Source of the DNA: Flavobacterium limi
Lineage (GTDB): Bacteria > Bacteroidota > Bacteroidia > Flavobacteriales > Flavobacteriaceae
Direction of reading: 5' to 3'
DNA: 64,000 bases
Assembly (NCBI RefSeq): GCF_010645075.1
Contig: NZ_JAADZV010000008.1
Location: 186,001-250,000, forward strand
Position 1 is the stretch's first letter; every line of letters starts with the position of its first letter. The notes under the pieces were generated by a model, which saw only the letters and a list, made by a program, of their open reading frames with translations, did no database searches and was not told the origin of the DNA. Below are positions 62,425 to 64,000 of the stretch, in pieces. The position numbers and the translations under genes are program-made.

Positions 62425-64000
62425 TTAAAATGAAAGATCTGTAGTGTATTGAGCGTTTATAGTAAAACCATTTACGCTCAGAAATTCTTTTTTGTTTTCA
62501 AAATCAGGAATACTTTCAGGATAAGGCTGCAGATCGATAAGATAAGATGCATTTTTTTGCATCGGACGGAAATAAAACACCATTTCCTTTGGTTTGCCTG
62601 TAACGAATTTCCGCAGGCCAATCTGCCATGGAATGCCTTTGTAAAATTCATCAGTAACAAGTTCTCCATCCATAAACCCCATTGCTGTGTCGCCTGTATA
62701 TTTTACTGTGAGGTAGGCATCATTTACATATTTTGGCAAAGAATTAGGGAGATTCAAAGCCCATTTTCTCTCACTTATCTGCTTACTTTCAACGCTTAGC
62801 ATAGTTTGAGGAAGCGAAATTTTATAAGAAGAAAAAGTTTCTGCATGATCCAGTTTTTTTAAACTTCCAAAAGCTGTTTTGGGAATTATTGCAGTTTTAG
62901 GATAGATTTGTATATCAAAATTATGATTTCTGTCACTAAGTAACTGAATGTTTTTGTCGTTTTCTAAGACCACAGCATCAGAAAAAATAAAATGTCTTTT
63001 TCCGTTAATTTTTATCCTGTATATTTTTAACGCCATTTCTTTGCTTATAACAAGTATACGTATCACTTTTCCTGCAGCCTTTACTTTGAATTCATTTACA
63101 GCCTCATTACAGGAAACGATAGTGCTTTTCGAATTTTTATCAGTCGTGATTCCCTGAAGATTTTCGATTGTGGTATTGGAAGGGAATGAAAACTCGCTTT
63201 TGATACCTGATGGGCTAAAGAAAATATAGTAAGGCTCAGTTAGTTCGTCATCTTTTGCCAGAAGTTGCGCTGTTGCATAATTCAGCTGAAAACCATTAAG
63301 ATCAAGGTTGTAAGGAAAAATAACGTTTTCACCACTGTCAAGATCAAACGAACGCGTTTCGGGGATCATAATAGTATTTTGCCCGGTTTTTATTTTTAAG
63401 CGTATATTTTTCTGCGCAACCATGGTGGTGTCATCCTGAAAATTATTTAGAAAAACAAATCCTGAATTGCCTTTTTTACGCACAGCATATCTCAGGGAAG
63501 ATATGTTCTCTGGTTTAAGATTTGCAGCGTCCTGCGGTAGAACCGTTGTCATCGGGGCGAGCAGTTCCCCATAATCCTGCACGAAAAAATGCAGAAGTTT
63601 TAAGCGATGAAACCCCTCTCTTATTTGTCCGTATTCACCAATAGGAGCCTGAAAGTCATAAGAAATTTTAGGAAGTCCGTAGGCTTCATCACTCATGTAA
63701 GAAGATTTTCCTTTTGGAGTTGATCCTCCATGATACATATAGTAACCTATTCCGTTCGCTCCGCTTCCAAGGCAACGGTTAATCAGCGCATCAAAACTTT
63801 TATGCACCGCTATCGGACGACGCGTATAAACACTCATAATTCCTGAACCTAATTCTGCTGAAAATGCCGGATAATCGGTTGGGATATAACGTACGGGACT
63901 ATAATCCGGAAAACGGTGCATATCCTTGTACAGAAAAAACGGTGAGTAGTCTCTTTTGGGTGTCCAGAAAGGATAAGCGTAGGCAGCTGTCACAGGGATG
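62425..64000 (-). CDS. GH35-type beta-galactosidase, 5' partial
   Basis: The frame is open to the right window edge (it reads IPV before the GTG at 63993), so the start, signal peptide and the first part of the TIM barrel are missing. About 525 residues remain. Landmarks are DYPAFSAELGSG, whose Glu is the expected nucleophile, then RCLGSGANGIGYYMYHGGSTPKG, both typical of GH35, followed by beta-rich C-terminal domains (SGFVFLNNFQDD; LTVKYTGDTAMGFMDGELV). The family removes terminal beta-galactose, for example from pectic galactan. It converges with the pectinase gene. The family call is likely but incomplete because the acid/base region is outside. Confidence 0.8.
   Translation of the reverse strand, partial: IPVTAAYAYPFWTPKRDYSPFFLYKDMHRFPDYSPVRYIPTDYPAFSAELGSGIMSVYTRRPIAVHKSFDALINRCLGSGANGIGYYMYHGGSTPKGKSSYMSDEAYGLPKISYDFQAPIGEYGQIREGFHRLKLLHFFVQDYGELLAPMTTVLPQDAANLKPENISSLRYAVRKKGNSGFVFLNNFQDDTTMVAQKNIRLKIKTGQNTIMIPETRSFDLDSGENVIFPYNLDLNGFQLNYATAQLLAKDDELTEPYYIFFSPSGIKSEFSFPSNTTIENLQGITTDKNSKSTIVSCNEAVNEFKVKAAGKVIRILVISKEMALKIYRIKINGKRHFIFSDAVVLENDKNIQLLSDRNHNFDIQIYPKTAIIPKTAFGSLKKLDHAETFSSYKISLPQTMLSVESKQISERKWALNLPNSLPKYVNDAYLTVKYTGDTAMGFMDGELVTDEFYKGIPWQIGLRKFVTGKPKEMVFYFRPMQKNASYLIDLQPYPESIPDFENKKEFLSVNGFTINAQYTTDLSF

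Noticed and set aside
1-64000. Mobile element, prophage or integrated island
   Set aside because: No transposase, integrase, terminal repeats, tRNA-associated attachment site or phage structural gene was seen; the A/T-rich character looks even throughout by eye.

Overview
The window looks like a chromosomal segment of a Flavobacteriia-type Bacteroidota, probably Flavobacterium or a close relative. The evidence is low-GC DNA, a SusC/SusD pair, a hybrid two-component regulator with an AraC output, a type IX secretion (T9SS) C-terminal domain, and promoters of the TTG / TAnnTTTG type. No rRNA, tRNA, CRISPR array, transposase or phage gene was seen. It is gene-dense and organised around breakdown of plant cell-wall pectin and its side chains.

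Left part (1-12938): a 5'-truncated GH2 enzyme and a DUF2264 protein (+) converge on a GH106-type alpha-L-rhamnosidase (-). Next come a single-domain response regulator and a very large MASE1/multi-PAS sensor histidine kinase, probably one signalling pair.

Middle-left part (12939-25323): a stress and housekeeping block. It holds a lipoprotein-type short-chain dehydrogenase, an AraR-like GntR regulator, an Hsp20 chaperone, a PfkB sugar kinase, a 730-residue protein of unknown function with a helical-toroid look, mannose-1-phosphate guanylyltransferase, a 56-residue membrane protein with a PRC-barrel protein, an operon of a Tat-signal YghA-like dehydrogenase with a YdaT-like small protein and a poly-aspartate protein, and an exported protein of unknown function.

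Polysaccharide utilisation locus (25752-44148): SusC-SusD (+) faces a minus-strand operon in transcription order GH2, GH27, GH78, a fused SGNH/NodB esterase-deacetylase, and a LacI regulator. A hybrid two-component system lies upstream. The enzymes would trim beta-galactosyl-type, alpha-galactosyl, alpha-rhamnosyl and acetyl groups.

Middle-right part (44651-47551): a DUF1826 protein, a secreted protein containing a DUF2695 module, and a small overlapping gene pair (49 residues plus a DUF6169-like protein).

Sugar catabolic operon (57330-47696, minus strand): DeoR regulator, L-fucose/L-arabinose-isomerase-fold enzyme, two half-transketolases, a ribose-type ABC importer (binding lipoprotein, DUF2291 protein, ATPase, permease) and an FGGY kinase. 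This set closely resembles the transketolase route for the branched pectic sugar D-apiose. That substrate is an inference, but it fits the pectin theme.

Right end (57665-64000): a cupin, a 1257-residue T9SS-exported pectin methylesterase / pectate lyase with carbohydrate-binding modules, and a 5'-truncated GH35-type beta-galactosidase. Together the segment encodes backbone cleavage outside the cell, side-chain trimming, uptake, and cytosolic use of released sugars, each section with its own regulator.
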